Source: an uncultured Vicinamibacterales bacterium (GTDB lineage Bacteria > Acidobacteriota > Vicinamibacteria > Vicinamibacterales > UBA8438). Taken from it: a DNA stretch of 64,000 nucleotides. The notes under the pieces were generated by a model. It had not been told where the DNA came from and made no database searches. It worked only from the letters and a program-made list of their open reading frames with translations. This document shows, piece by piece, positions 24,523 to 33,476 of the stretch; positions within the stretch are counted from its first letter, which is position 1; each line of letters begins with the position of its first letter. The stretch is taken from contig OY282382.1 of assembly GCA_958295905.1 (NCBI GenBank), forward strand, positions 1,636,001 to 1,700,000, read 5' to 3'. The translations under genes and the position numbers were made by a program.

Positions 24523-26478
24523 ATGAACGAGAAGACCCTCGCCCGGTGTACTTGGCGGTTTGGCTTGAGGCTGCTGCTGGCGGTGGCGCTCTGCGCCGGG
24601 TCCGGCGCCGCGCGCGCCCAGACGACGGCGGCGTTCGGGGCGCTTCCGTTGATCGCGGCCGTGCGCAACGGCGACGAGGCTGCGGTGCGCGCGCGCCTCG
24701 TCGGAACGGCCGACGTGAATGCGCGGCAGCCCGACGGCGCGACGGCCCTCCATTGGGCCGTGCACCACGAGGACGCGGCCGTCGCGGACCTGTTGATTCG
24801 CGCCGGCGCCGATCCGAACGCGGCCAACGACCTGGGGGTCACCCCGCTGCTCCTGGCCTGCCGCCGCGGTCACGGCGTCCTCGTCGAGCGGCTGCTCGCG
24901 GCCGGCGCCGATCCGAACGCGGCCCTCCCGGGCGGCGGGACCGCGCTGATGGCGGCGGCCCGCGCCGGCAGTCTGGAGGCGGTGAACGCCCTGCTGGCGC
25001 GGGGGGCGCGGGTGAACGCGGCCGAGGCCGTCCGCGGCCAGACCGCCCTCATGTGGGCGGTCGCGAACCGGCGCCCGGCGGTCACGCGGGCGCTCCTCGA
25101 CGGCGGCGCGGCGATTGGGGCCCGGACTGCAACCCGCCGGCGGGTCTACAACATGGGCGGCAGCCGGTCGGCCGGATCGGCGTCGGGGGGCATCGCCCTT
25201 GAGGAGGTGCTGGAGGGCGGCAGCACCGCGCTGCTGTTCGCGGCCCGGTCGGGCGACGTCGAGTCGACCCGCCTGCTGCTCGCGGCCGGGGCCGATGTGC
25301 GCGACACCGCCGCCGACGGCAACACCGCCCTCGTGATCGCCGCCCACAGCGGCCACGGCTCGCTGGCCGGGTTGCTGCTCCGCGCGGGGGCGGACCCGAA
25401 CGCCGCCCCTCTCGGCTACACGGCGCTGCACGCCGCCGTGCTTCGGGGCGTGTTGCGCGACCGCGGCGTTCCCAACGACGATCCCGGCGCCGGCCCGCCC
25501 CTCGTGCGCGCCCTGCTCGCCCACGGCGCGGATCCGGATGCGCGTCTCGCCAGGGGCTCGCCGGTCCGGCGCTGGAGCCACGACTTCGCGTTCATGGACC
25601 GGTGGGTCGGCGCGACCCCCTTCTGGCTCGCCGCGCACTTTCTCGAGATGGAAATGATGCGGATCCTCGCCGCCGCGGGCGCCGATCCGCGGGCGCCGAG
25701 CCGCGACGGCACGACGCCGCTGATGGCCGCGGCGGGGCTCGGCTACAACCGGGGCGGCGGCAGTGCGTTCGTCCGGGACCGCCGCGACTTCTCGTCCTAC
25801 AACCCCGTCGAGTCGGCCGCGCTCGGATCGACCATCCCCGCCGCCGAGGAAAGGCGGACTCTCGACGCGGTGGCGATGGCCCTCGACCTGGGCGCCCGTG
25901 TCAATGCCGCCAACGACGCCGGCGACACGGCTCTCCACGCGGCCGCGTCCCACGGCATGAACCGCGTGATCTCGCGGCTGACGGACCACGGCGCCGACCT
26001 CCACGCCGAGAACCGGCGCGGCCAGGCGCCGGCCGACCTCGCGGTCTACGCCGACGGCATCGCCGGCGACCGCTACGTCCGCGAAGCCACGGCGGCGCTG
26101 CTGCGCACCCTGGAGGACGCGGCGCCCGGCCATCCCGCCGCTCCCCACGGCCATCCGGAGGCGCGCGAGCTGGCCAACCCCGTGACGGGCACACCAGAGT
26201 CGGTGGCGGCGGGCGCCGCCGCCTACGCGGCCCACTGTTCCGCCTGTCACGGCGCCACCGGCCGGGGCGGCGGCGCGCTGGCCGCGGCTGCGGCCGCCTA
26301 CGGCCCGCCTCCTTCGAACCTCGCCGACCGGACGTGGCGGCACGGCGGCAGCGACGGCGAGGTCTTCGTCAGCATCCGCGACGGCATCGGCCCCGACTTC
26401 TCCATGGACGCCTTCGGCGACCGGCTCGCCGAGACGGAAATCTGGAACTTGGTGAACTTTCTCCGCAGCCTTCGATAG
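24523..26478 (+). CDS. Exported ankyrin-repeat protein with C-terminal cytochrome c domain
   Basis: This 651-residue protein has a signal peptide (MNEKTLARCTWRFGLRLLLA, ending ARAQ), at least nine ankyrin repeats (for example DGATALHWAVHHEDAAVADL, GNTALVIAAHSGHGSLAGLL, DAGDTALHAAASHGMNRVI), a low-complexity linker rich in Pro/His, and a C-terminal cytochrome c domain with C572-SACH and a candidate axial methionine in DFSMDAFGDRL. The domain end EIWNLVNFLRSLR is typical of class I cytochromes. It is downstream of the DUF1592/DUF1552 pair, with a 76-bp gap. Fusion of ankyrins to a haem domain suggests that it docks a protein partner for electron transfer. The sister gene at 60487 lacks the haem domain. 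Confidence 0.85.
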   Translation: MNEKTLARCTWRFGLRLLLAVALCAGSGAARAQTTAAFGALPLIAAVRNGDEAAVRARLVGTADVNARQPDGATALHWAVHHEDAAVADLLIRAGADPNAANDLGVTPLLLACRRGHGVLVERLLAAGADPNAALPGGGTALMAAARAGSLEAVNALLARGARVNAAEAVRGQTALMWAVANRRPAVTRALLDGGAAIGARTATRRRVYNMGGSRSAGSASGGIALEEVLEGGSTALLFAARSGDVESTRLLLAAGADVRDTAADGNTALVIAAHSGHGSLAGLLLRAGADPNAAPLGYTALHAAVLRGVLRDRGVPNDDPGAGPPLVRALLAHGADPDARLARGSPVRRWSHDFAFMDRWVGATPFWLAAHFLEMEMMRILAAAGADPRAPSRDGTTPLMAAAGLGYNRGGGSAFVRDRRDFSSYNPVESAALGSTIPAAEERRTLDAVAMALDLGARVNAANDAGDTALHAAASHGMNRVISRLTDHGADLHAENRRGQAPADLAVYADGIAGDRYVREATAALLRTLEDAAPGHPAAPHGHPEARELANPVTGTPESVAAGAAAYAAHCSACHGATGRGGGALAAAAAAYGPPPSNLADRTWRHGGSDGEVFVSIRDGIGPDFSMDAFGDRLAETEIWNLVNFLRSLR

Positions 26479-26616
26479 AGCCGGCGCCGCGAAACGGCGC
26501 AGATCCTGGAAGGTCGGTCGGCCGGCGCCGCGGGCGGCGGTTTCCGGCCCAGTCGATCTGCGGCGCGGATCGTCCTGTACAATCCCGCTTTCGATTCTCC
26601 TTCCTGCGAAGGGCGG

Positions 26617-27510
26617 ATGATGCGGAGCAGAACGCGGATCGGTGCGGGCGTCGTCGTCGCGATCTGGACCCTCGGCTGGCTGGCGCCGGCGGGGGTCGCG
26701 GCCCAGGCGGTGGGGCCCGCGCGGGGGGCGCTGGTACTCGTCGGCGGGGCGATGCGGGATCCCGCGATCGTCGAGCGGTTCGTCCAACTGGCGGGCGGGC
26801 CCGAGGCTCCGATTGTGGTCATCCCGACCGCCGGCGGCGGGGAGACCTACGACCAGTACTACCCCGGTCTTCGCGCGTTCCGGGACGCCGGGGCCACCGA
26901 CCTGACGGTGCTGCACACCACGGATCGCGCGGTCGCCGACGCCCCGGCGTTCAGCGCTCCCCTGCGGCGGGCCCGCGGGGTGTGGTTTCCCGGGGGACGG
27001 CAGTGGCGCCTCGCCGATGCCTATCTCGATACGCGCGTGCAGGAAGAGTTGGCGGGGGTGCTCCGGCGCGGCGGGGTGGTCGGCGGCTCGTCGGCCGGCG
27101 CGACGATCCTGGGGTCGTATCTGGTCCGCGGCGACACCGCGACGAACACGATCATGATGGGCGACCACGAGGTCGGTTTCGGCTTCCTGCGCGACACCGC
27201 GATCGACCAGCATCTGCTGCGGCGCAATCGCCAGTTCGACCTCATCGAGGTGATAGAGGCCCAGCCCCATCTGCTGGGCATCGGACTCGACGAGGATACG
27301 GCGATCGTCGTCCAGGGCGACCAGTTCGAGGTGATGGGACGGAGCTACGTCGTCATCTATGACCACCAGCGGCTGCTGGACTCGGGAGGGCGGTTCTACT
27401 TCCTGGGGGCCGGGGATCGATACGATCTGCGCCGCCGGCAGGCCTACCGGACGCAACGGGTGCCCCGCCTCTTCGATCGGGTGGTCGAGCGGGCCTGGCC
27501 GGCTCGGTGA
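26617..27510 (+). CDS. Cyanophycinase-like S51 peptidase, exported
   Basis: This 297-residue protein has a signal peptide (ending GVAAQA) and the fold of peptidase family S51, which includes cyanophycinase and dipeptidase E. The nucleophile motif is GGSSAGATILG; other cues are the GGRQWRL segment, TAGGGETYD in the N-terminal half, and the GIGLDEDTAIVV block typical of cyanophycinases. It may release beta-linked dipeptides or act on another peptide in the periplasm. TACAAT at 26578-26583 gives a plausible -10 and a leader of about 28 bases with GAAGGGCGG before the ATG pair. Substrate remains unproven. Confidence 0.82.
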   Translation: MMRSRTRIGAGVVVAIWTLGWLAPAGVAAQAVGPARGALVLVGGAMRDPAIVERFVQLAGGPEAPIVVIPTAGGGETYDQYYPGLRAFRDAGATDLTVLHTTDRAVADAPAFSAPLRRARGVWFPGGRQWRLADAYLDTRVQEELAGVLRRGGVVGGSSAGATILGSYLVRGDTATNTIMMGDHEVGFGFLRDTAIDQHLLRRNRQFDLIEVIEAQPHLLGIGLDEDTAIVVQGDQFEVMGRSYVVIYDHQRLLDSGGRFYFLGAGDRYDLRRRQAYRTQRVPRLFDRVVERAWPAR

Positions 27511-27716
27511 GGGCGCGGCGACCGCCGTCGGGTAGTCGTCCGGTGGCCGGACCGGGACGGGGCTCCGCCGGCCGGTGGCGTCTCCGGGCTTGTGGTCCGT
27601 CACATCATAAGTTTCGGACAGACAGACTTGGGTCGAACGACGTATTTCTTCTGCATAGGACTCTTGCGGTTCGAGGTGAGTGCCCCGGCGGCCCTATTTT
27701 TAGTCGTGGCGATGCA

Positions 27717-27833
27717 CTAGGAGTCTGCGCCGTAGGAAATTATGACCACCATATGTTCTGCGAGCGCCGGCGATTGACCGCTACATATTGTGTCAGATCG
27801 GACCCAAAACCGTTCTACGGCGCAGACTCCCAG
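27717..27833. repeat. Family B CTAG-ended element, copy 2 (diverged interior)
   Basis: It begins CTAGGAGTCTGCGCCGTAGG and ends TTCTACGGCGCAGACTCCCAG, again 117 bp. The interior, with ACCACCATATGTTCTGCG, differs from the other copies, so only the ends and length are kept. Confidence 0.75.
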
Positions 27834-27860
27834 GCGTCTGCGCCGTAGACGGCGCGGACT

Positions 27861-27963
27861 CCTGGAGGGTTGGTTGGGCGGCATCGGAGGCCGCAGCGCG
27901 GCCTTGCGGCGGTCGCGTTCGGAGTTTCGCCGGCGCGAAACTCCTACGGCGACGATTTCCCGG
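27861..27963 (+). repeat. Box C repeat interrupted by a REP-like hairpin
   Basis: Box C starts at 27861 (CCTGGAGGGTTGGTTGGGCG) and resumes at about 27949 (GCGACGATTTCCCGGCT). About 50 bases containing the hairpin GGAGTTTCGC/GCGAAACTCC are inserted between its CCGCAG and GCGACG. It sits between two family B copies. Confidence 0.75.
27921..27944. repeat. REP-like hairpin GTTTCGC type, copy 1
   Basis: GGAGTTTCGC (27921-27930) pairs with GCGAAACTCC (27935-27944) around a four-base loop. The same stem type occurs at 30813 and 30880. It is nested inside a box C repeat. Confidence 0.82.
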
Positions 27964-28080
27964 CTGGGAGTCCGCGCCGCAGGAACCAGCCGCCGCATAG
28001 TGGAGTTGAAGGTCTACGACTACGATATACAGGGTCTAAACTAATCGCGTCCGAAATCGTTCCGCGGCGCAGACTCCCAG
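27964..28080. repeat. Family B CTAG-type element, copy 3
   Basis: This copy runs from CTGGGAGTCCGCGCCGCAGG to TTCCGCGGCGCAGACTCCCAG, 117 bp, with the internal block ATAGTGGAGTTGAAGGTC and TACGACTACGATATACAGG shared with copies 1 and 4. Confidence 0.8.
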
Positions 28081-28530
28081 CCGCGGGCGCCTCCACGGGT
28101 TTCCACGAAGGTGTGAACCACGGGGCGAGTCGATGGTGTATTCTCGCGGGCACGCCGGGGTTACGGCCGGTCCGGGTCTCGTTGCCGGCTGCGGTGGTAC
28201 CTGCCGTGCCGCCGGCGCCCGGGGTCCGGCACGGGTTGATCGCCCGGTAGCCGGCCGTCGACGCGGCGGAACGACGGAGTCCGGGCTTGGGCGGTGGCCG
28301 CTTCGCGGGTCGAATCCCGCCGAACACGTCGTACGCCGGTCAAAATGGCGGGATCCGCCGGCCGGCCGTGCGGGGTCCGGGGCGGACATGGGGTATACCT
28401 ATACCGTTCGCGTCCTTGGTCGGGGGGCGGTTTCTTGTGGTGACGTCCGCGGTCGCGCCGGAGACGCCGGCCCGGTCGCCGTCGCGGGCCGCGGGCGGGC
28501 GGCAGCCGCGTACTGTCCTGGAGGTGAGAG
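28081..28530. other. Gene-free stretch upstream of an exported protein
   Basis: I see no protein-coding gene. A 16-base block, GCGGGTCGAATCCCGC near 28307, looks like a degenerate tRNA T-arm but has no cloverleaf around it. The perfect palindrome GGTATACCTATACC lies at 28392-28405. Confidence 0.55.
28392..28405. promoter_or_regulatory. Palindrome GGTATACCTATACC, possible operator
   Basis: This perfect 14-base inverted repeat (GGTATA, CC, TATACC) is AT-rich in an otherwise GC-rich stretch, about 125 bases before the ATG at 28531. It could be a regulator site or part of a promoter. Confidence 0.35.
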
Positions 28531-29517
28531 ATGAATTGCCGGATGATCGCTTGTTCGCTGATCGTAGCGGCTCTCGTGACGTTGGCGCCGGCCGGCGCCG
28601 GGGCTCAGACCGAGGACGCCGTGCCCCGGACCGCGTGGGGCGCTCCGGATCTGCAGGGCGTCTGGGACTTCCGCAGCCTCACGCCGATGGAGCGTCCGGA
28701 GGAACTGGCCGAGAACGAGCGCTTCTCGCCCGAGCAGGCGGCGGAGTTCGCGGCCGAGACCATCCGGCAGCGCAGCCGCGACAACGACACCTCGGACCGC
28801 GTGGTGCCCTACAACGACTTCTGGTTCGACGAGGGGACCGCGGTGACGACCGAGCGCACGTCTCTGATCGTCGATCCGCCCGACGGCCGCATACCCCCCC
28901 TGACCGAGGAGGCCCGACGGCGTCAGGAAGCGGCGGCGGAGGCGCGCCGCGGCGTCTCCAGCCACGAGCCGACGCCGGGGGGCTTCGTCGAGGATCTGGG
29001 TCCCGGCGGGCTTCAGGTGCGCTGCATCCTGGGCTTCAACTCCGGCCCGCCGATGGCCCCGAGCGCCTACAACAACAACGTGCAGGTGTTCCAGACCGAG
29101 GACACCGTCGTCCTCTTCGCGGAGATGAACCACAACGCCCGCATCGTGCCGCTGGACGGCCGCGGTCGTCTCGAAGATTCCGTCCGGTTGTGGACCGGTG
29201 ATTCACGCGGCCGCTGGGACGGCGATACGCTGGTCGTCGAGACCACCAACTTCCTCCGCGAAACCAACTTCCAGCGCGGCGCGACCACCCCGGGCCTGAC
29301 CCTGATCGAGCGGTTCACCCGCGTGGATGCCGATACGTTGCAGTACGACGTGACGGTCGACGATGCGGCGGTGTGGACCCGTCCGTGGACCTATTCGGTG
29401 CCGATGCAGCGGAATCCGGAGCCGCTGTACGAGTACGCCTGCCACGAAGGCAACTACGGTCTCCACAACATCCTGGCCGGCGCCGCGGTGGCGGCGGCGG
29501 AGGACGGATCCCAATAG
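28531..29517 (+). CDS. Exported protein of unknown function, acidobacterial type
   Basis: This 328-residue protein has a signal peptide (MNCRMIACSLIVAALVTLAP, ending AGAQ), then GAPDLQGVWDFRSLTP, a motif common at the start of secreted proteins in Acidobacteriota and relatives. Later come VDPPDGRIPPLTEEAR, GRWDGDTLVVETTNF and YEYACHEGNYGLHNIL. The last block contains a single cysteine and histidine but no CxxCH motif. I cannot assign an activity. GGAGGTGAGAG lies a few bases before the ATG, a strong ribosome-binding site. The sulfite oxidase-like gene begins about 100 bp downstream, and the two may be co-transcribed. Confidence 0.75.
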   Translation: MNCRMIACSLIVAALVTLAPAGAGAQTEDAVPRTAWGAPDLQGVWDFRSLTPMERPEELAENERFSPEQAAEFAAETIRQRSRDNDTSDRVVPYNDFWFDEGTAVTTERTSLIVDPPDGRIPPLTEEARRRQEAAAEARRGVSSHEPTPGGFVEDLGPGGLQVRCILGFNSGPPMAPSAYNNNVQVFQTEDTVVLFAEMNHNARIVPLDGRGRLEDSVRLWTGDSRGRWDGDTLVVETTNFLRETNFQRGATTPGLTLIERFTRVDADTLQYDVTVDDAAVWTRPWTYSVPMQRNPEPLYEYACHEGNYGLHNILAGAAVAAAEDGSQ

Positions 29518-29620
29518 AAGAACCCGACAGGAGAACGGGTCCCGGCAGGCGTCGGCGGCGAACGCCGGCCCCGCGGGGCGGCCTGACCCGCCGGTCGGCG
29601 ATGCCGGCAAGGAGTGCGCG

Positions 29621-30787
29621 ATGAACAGTGGAACGACCCGCCGGGAAATGATGAAGCAGAGTCTGGCGTTGGCCGGCGTAATGGGCGTGCCCGGGTGGGC
29701 GCTGCCGGCCCTGGCCCAGGACGAGGCGCCGGTGCCGTTCACCGACGTGCCGGAGAACTTCGGCCAGCCGAACCCCGCCTCGTCCATCCGAATTTACGAT
29801 GTCCGCAACATCGACGGCCCCTATACGCCGGCCGACGCGTTCTACACGATTCAACACTTCGACAAGCCGGTCATCGATCCGTCCGGGTTCAGCCTCGGGG
29901 TGTCCGGTCTCGTCGATCGGCCCGCGCAACTGAGCCTCGACGACCTGCGGGCGATGGACAGCATCGAGATCGACGCCGGTTACGAGTGCTCGGGCAACTC
30001 GCGCCGGCTCATCCAGGGGCTGGCGAGCAACGGCCGCTGGACCGGGGTGCCGCTGCGGGCGGTGCTCGACCTCGTCGGGGTGAAGCCGGCGGCCCGCGAG
30101 GCCGTCTTCTTCGGGGCCGACAAGGGCCCCGAGAGGGTCGACTTCCGGGGGACGCCGCACGAGGTCGACCAGCCGTTCGCCCGCAGCCTGTCGCTCGCCG
30201 ACGGCATGGCATCGGGGCCGTTGCTGGCCTACGCCTTGAACGGCGCGCCCTTGACGCTCGAGCAGGGGTCGCCGTTGCGGCTGCTCGTGCCCGGGTGGTA
30301 CGGCGTGAGCAACGTGAAGTGGCTGTCCCACATCCGCCTGCAGTCGGAGCGGTTCGTCGGCAAGTGGCAGGCGCGTTGGTACCGCACGCTGTGGTCCGAG
30401 GAGATCGGCGGCGAGACGGTGTGGCACGAGACCGAGGTGTCGCGCCTGCGGGTCAAGTCGGTGATCGCGCGGGTGACCCGGGTGGGCGGCCGCCACGAGG
30501 TGCTCGGCTTCGTCCTGCACGACGGCACGCCGTTGCGCGGCGTGCAGGTCAAGGTGGACGACGGAGCGTGGCAGGCGGCGACGCTGGATCCGTCGACGAA
30601 CGGCCAGTACTCGTGGAAGCTGTTCCGGTTCACGTGGACCGGGGCCGCGCCGGGCGAACACACCCTGGTGTCCCGCGTCACCGACGTGAACGGCAACGTG
30701 CAGCCGACGAGCGACGAGCTGTCGGCCATCAAGCAGACCGGTCTCGAGGACAACTCGCAGTTCCCGAGAACCGTGATGGTCGCCTGA
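29621..30787 (+). CDS. Sulfite oxidase-like molybdopterin enzyme, Tat-exported
   Basis: This 388-residue protein starts MNSGTTRREMMKQSLALAG, a twin-arginine signal, and carries the sulfite oxidase fold. The molybdenum-coordinating cysteine is in YECSGNSRRL (residue 123). Family blocks VRVxGLV-like GVSGLVDRPAQLSLDDL, NGAPLTLEQGSPLRLLVPGWYG and VKWLSHIRL follow, and a C-terminal Mo-co dimerisation domain lies at about 290-385. It is probably a periplasmic sulfite dehydrogenase or related oxidoreductase. There is no cytochrome subunit adjacent (SorB-like), so its electron acceptor is not evident; the haem proteins of the module downstream are candidates. AAGGAG lies six bases before the ATG. Confidence 0.88.
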   Translation: MNSGTTRREMMKQSLALAGVMGVPGWALPALAQDEAPVPFTDVPENFGQPNPASSIRIYDVRNIDGPYTPADAFYTIQHFDKPVIDPSGFSLGVSGLVDRPAQLSLDDLRAMDSIEIDAGYECSGNSRRLIQGLASNGRWTGVPLRAVLDLVGVKPAAREAVFFGADKGPERVDFRGTPHEVDQPFARSLSLADGMASGPLLAYALNGAPLTLEQGSPLRLLVPGWYGVSNVKWLSHIRLQSERFVGKWQARWYRTLWSEEIGGETVWHETEVSRLRVKSVIARVTRVGGRHEVLGFVLHDGTPLRGVQVKVDDGAWQAATLDPSTNGQYSWKLFRFTWTGAAPGEHTLVSRVTDVNGNVQPTSDELSAIKQTGLEDNSQFPRTVMVA

Positions 30788-30812
30788 CGCTGCGCGACCT
30801 TCGGTCGCGTTG

Positions 30813-30903
30813 GCAGTTTCGCTGACGCGAAACTGCTGCGGCGTTTGTGCGGCGTTTGCGCAGTGTTGCGGTGGCGTTGGCAGTTTCGCTGATGCGAAAC
30901 TGC
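30813..30903. repeat. Pair of REP-like hairpins
   Basis: GCAGTTTCGC(TGAC)GCGAAACTGC at 30813-30836 and the same with loop TGAT at 30880-30903 are 67 bases apart, separated by GCGGCGTTTG(T/C)GCGG-type repeats. They lie just past the sulfite oxidase-like gene and could act as a transcript end or stabiliser. A weaker third hairpin (GAAGTTCGCC) lies near 30943. Confidence 0.82.
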
Positions 30904-31025
30904 TGCGGCGTTTGCGCAGTGTTGCGGTGGCGTTGGAAGTTCGCCGGCGCGAGACGTCTACGGCTCGGGGCCGGCCGCGGTTTTCGACACGGCTTCGGCG
31001 CTGTGATTTCGGGACCCCGCGGCGC

Positions 31026-31031
31026 TATACT
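31026..31031 (+). promoter_or_regulatory. Candidate -10 hexamer TATACT before module 2
   Basis: TATACT would start a transcript with a leader of about 31 bases, carrying AGAGG (31055-31059) about ten bases before the ATG at 31069. The -35 region is not clear. Confidence 0.45.
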
Positions 31032-31068
31032 GGGGACCCGGGCTCGGAGAGAAACAGAGGTGTTGGCC

Positions 31069-33459
31069 ATGTTCGCGCGACGCATCGGTGCAACGCTGGT
31101 GGCGGGAGCAGCGCTCGCGGCATGGCCGGCGACCGCGGCGGGCGGTCAGGGCGATGGCGGCCCGCCGTCCCGCGAGCTCTTCGACCGCTACTGCGTCACC
31201 TGCCACAACCAACGGCTGCAGACCGGCGGGCTCGCCCTCGACCAGGTGGACCCCACGCAGGCCGCGGTCCATGCGCCGGTCCTCGAGAAGGTCGTCCACA
31301 AGCTCCGCAGCGGGCAGATGCCGCCGGAGGGGCGGCCGCGGCCGGACCGGGCGGTGGTCGACACTTTCGTGACTTCCCTCGAGCTGGCGCTCGATCGAGC
31401 GGCGGCGGCCGACCCGAACCCGGGCCGGGTGGCGTCGCGGCGGTTGAACCGCGTCGAGTACGTCAACGTCATCGAAGATCTGCTGGGTCTGGAGGTCAAC
31501 GGCGGGGAGCTGCTGCCGTCGGACATGGCGGGCTTCGGTTTCGACAACAACGCCGACGTGCTCTCGATCACGCCGGGGCTGATGGCCCGCTACATGGCCG
31601 CCGCGACGAAGATCAGCCGCGCCGCGGTCGGCAGCCCGGAGATCCGTCCCGTCATGCAGCTCTACGAGGTGGGGTACGAGCAGCGTGACGTGCGGGCGGG
31701 CGAGGACCTGCCCTTCGCGACGCACGGCGGGTTGGCCGTCCGCCACCACTTCCCCCTGAACGGCGAGTACGTCTTCGCGATCCGGTTGAAGCGCAACGAG
31801 ACCATCGAGACGATCGACGGCATCGCCGAGAACGAGCATCAGATCGAGATTCGCATCGACCACGCCCTCGTCGAGCAGTTCACGATCGGGGGCAGGTACC
31901 CCGGCCCCGACCCCGGCTCGCTGATCGCGGTCCCGGAGGACGACGTCGAGGGGCAGCGCCTGCACGAGTACCGGATGACCGCGGACCGCGCGTTGGAGGT
32001 CCGCGTGCCGGTCGAGGCGGGCACCCGGCTGCTGTCCGTCGCGTTCACCGATTCGGCGCCGTCCCCCCATCCCCCGGGGCTGCTGCCGGGTATCCACCAA
32101 GTCTTCGTCTCGGGGCCGTTCGACGGCGCGGCGCCCGGCGACACCGCGAGCCGCCGGCGCATCTTCACGTGCCGGCCGGAGCGGGCGGAGGACGAGGAGC
32201 CCTGCGCGCGCGCGATCATCGCCCGGCTGGCGCGCCGGGCCTACCGCCGCCCGGTCTTGCCCGAGGACGTAGAGCCGTTGCTGGGCATCTACCGCGAAGG
32301 ACGGCGGGAGCGCGACTTCGAGGCGGGGATCGAGCGGGCGCTCGAGGCCCTGCTCTCGATGCCGCAGTTCCTGATGCGGGTCGAGCGGCAGCCCGTCGAC
32401 ACCCCGGCCGGCGCCGTGTACCGGCTGAGCGACCTCGAGCTGGCGACCCGGCTGTCGTTCTTCCTGTGGAAGAGCATTCCCGACGAGGAACTGCTCGATC
32501 TGGCGGAGCGGAACGTCCTCGGCGAGCCCGGCACGCTGGTCCGCCAGGTGCGCCGGATGCTCGCCGACCCGCGGGCCGCGCGGTTCATGGACGACTTCGC
32601 GGGCCAGTGGCTTCAGGTGCGGAACCTTTTCTCGCAGGACCCCGACGGCGCGCTCTTCGCGGGGTTCAACGACTCGCTGCGCAAGGCGATGGTCCGCGAG
32701 ACGCAGTTGTTCTTCCAGAGCCAGGTCCGGGAGGACCGCCCCCTGCAGGACCTGCTGCGGGCCGACTACACGTTCCTGAACGAGCAGCTCGCGCGTCACT
32801 ACGGGGTCGACGATCTCTACGGCAGCCACTTCCGGCGCCATGTCTGGGACGACGACCGCCGGCACGGGTTGCTGGGGCATGCGAGCCTGCTGACCGTCAC
32901 CTCGTACGCGAACCGGACGTCGGTGGTGCTGCGCGGCCTGTGGGTGCTCGAGACCTTGCTCGGGGCGCCCCCCCCGCCCCCGCCGCCGAACGTGCCGCCG
33001 CTGCCCGAGAGCGACCGCGCCCGTCCCACGTCGCTGCGCGAGCGCATGGAGCAGCACCGCAGCAGCCCGGTGTGCGCGAGCTGTCACACCCGGATGGACC
33101 CGCTGGGCTTCGCGATGGAGCACTTCGACGCCATCGGACGCTGGCGCGAGCGCGACGGCGGGGCCGAGATCAACGCCGCCATCGAATGGAACGGCGCCGC
33201 CATCGACAGCCCCCGCGCGTTCCGCGAGGGGTTGCTGGCGTCGGGGCACGAGTTCGTGCATACCGTCGCCGAAAAGCTGCTGATTTACGCGCTGGGCCGC
33301 GGCCTCGACTACTACGACGCGCCGACCCTGCGGCGGATTGTGCGGGATCTGGAGCACGACGACTACCGCTGGTCGTCGCTGGTTCTCGGCGTCGTCACGA
33401 GCGAGCCGTTCCTGATGCGGCGCGCCCCCGGGGCGGAGCCCTTCGCGGACGCGCAGTAG
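31069..33459 (+). CDS. Exported DUF1587/1595/1592/1588/1585 protein with haem c motifs (module 2)
   Basis: This 796-residue protein is the second paralog of the DUF array family. After a signal peptide it has C42-VTCH, the HRLN-like RRLNRVEYVNVIEDLL of DUF1587, then LARRAYRRPVLPEDVE, LSFFLWKSIPDEELLDLAE, ETQLFFQSQVREDRP and the late haem motif C669-ASCH followed by TRMDPLGFAME. It differs from module 1 most in the central galactose-binding-like region. A GTG nine bases upstream (31060) would add three residues; the ATG is kept because of AGAGG spacing. An 18-bp gap separates it from its DUF1552 partner. Confidence 0.87.
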   Translation: MFARRIGATLVAGAALAAWPATAAGGQGDGGPPSRELFDRYCVTCHNQRLQTGGLALDQVDPTQAAVHAPVLEKVVHKLRSGQMPPEGRPRPDRAVVDTFVTSLELALDRAAAADPNPGRVASRRLNRVEYVNVIEDLLGLEVNGGELLPSDMAGFGFDNNADVLSITPGLMARYMAAATKISRAAVGSPEIRPVMQLYEVGYEQRDVRAGEDLPFATHGGLAVRHHFPLNGEYVFAIRLKRNETIETIDGIAENEHQIEIRIDHALVEQFTIGGRYPGPDPGSLIAVPEDDVEGQRLHEYRMTADRALEVRVPVEAGTRLLSVAFTDSAPSPHPPGLLPGIHQVFVSGPFDGAAPGDTASRRRIFTCRPERAEDEEPCARAIIARLARRAYRRPVLPEDVEPLLGIYREGRRERDFEAGIERALEALLSMPQFLMRVERQPVDTPAGAVYRLSDLELATRLSFFLWKSIPDEELLDLAERNVLGEPGTLVRQVRRMLADPRAARFMDDFAGQWLQVRNLFSQDPDGALFAGFNDSLRKAMVRETQLFFQSQVREDRPLQDLLRADYTFLNEQLARHYGVDDLYGSHFRRHVWDDDRRHGLLGHASLLTVTSYANRTSVVLRGLWVLETLLGAPPPPPPPNVPPLPESDRARPTSLRERMEQHRSSPVCASCHTRMDPLGFAMEHFDAIGRWRERDGGAEINAAIEWNGAAIDSPRAFREGLLASGHEFVHTVAEKLLIYALGRGLDYYDAPTLRRIVRDLEHDDYRWSSLVLGVVTSEPFLMRRAPGAEPFADAQ

Positions 33460-33476
33460 GAATCTGGAGAGTCGCC

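Noticed and set aside
28290-28330. tRNA-like T-arm (GCGGGTCGAATCCCGC)
   Set aside because: The loop has six bases instead of seven, and no acceptor, anticodon or D-arm stems can be built around it, so a tRNA gene is not supported.
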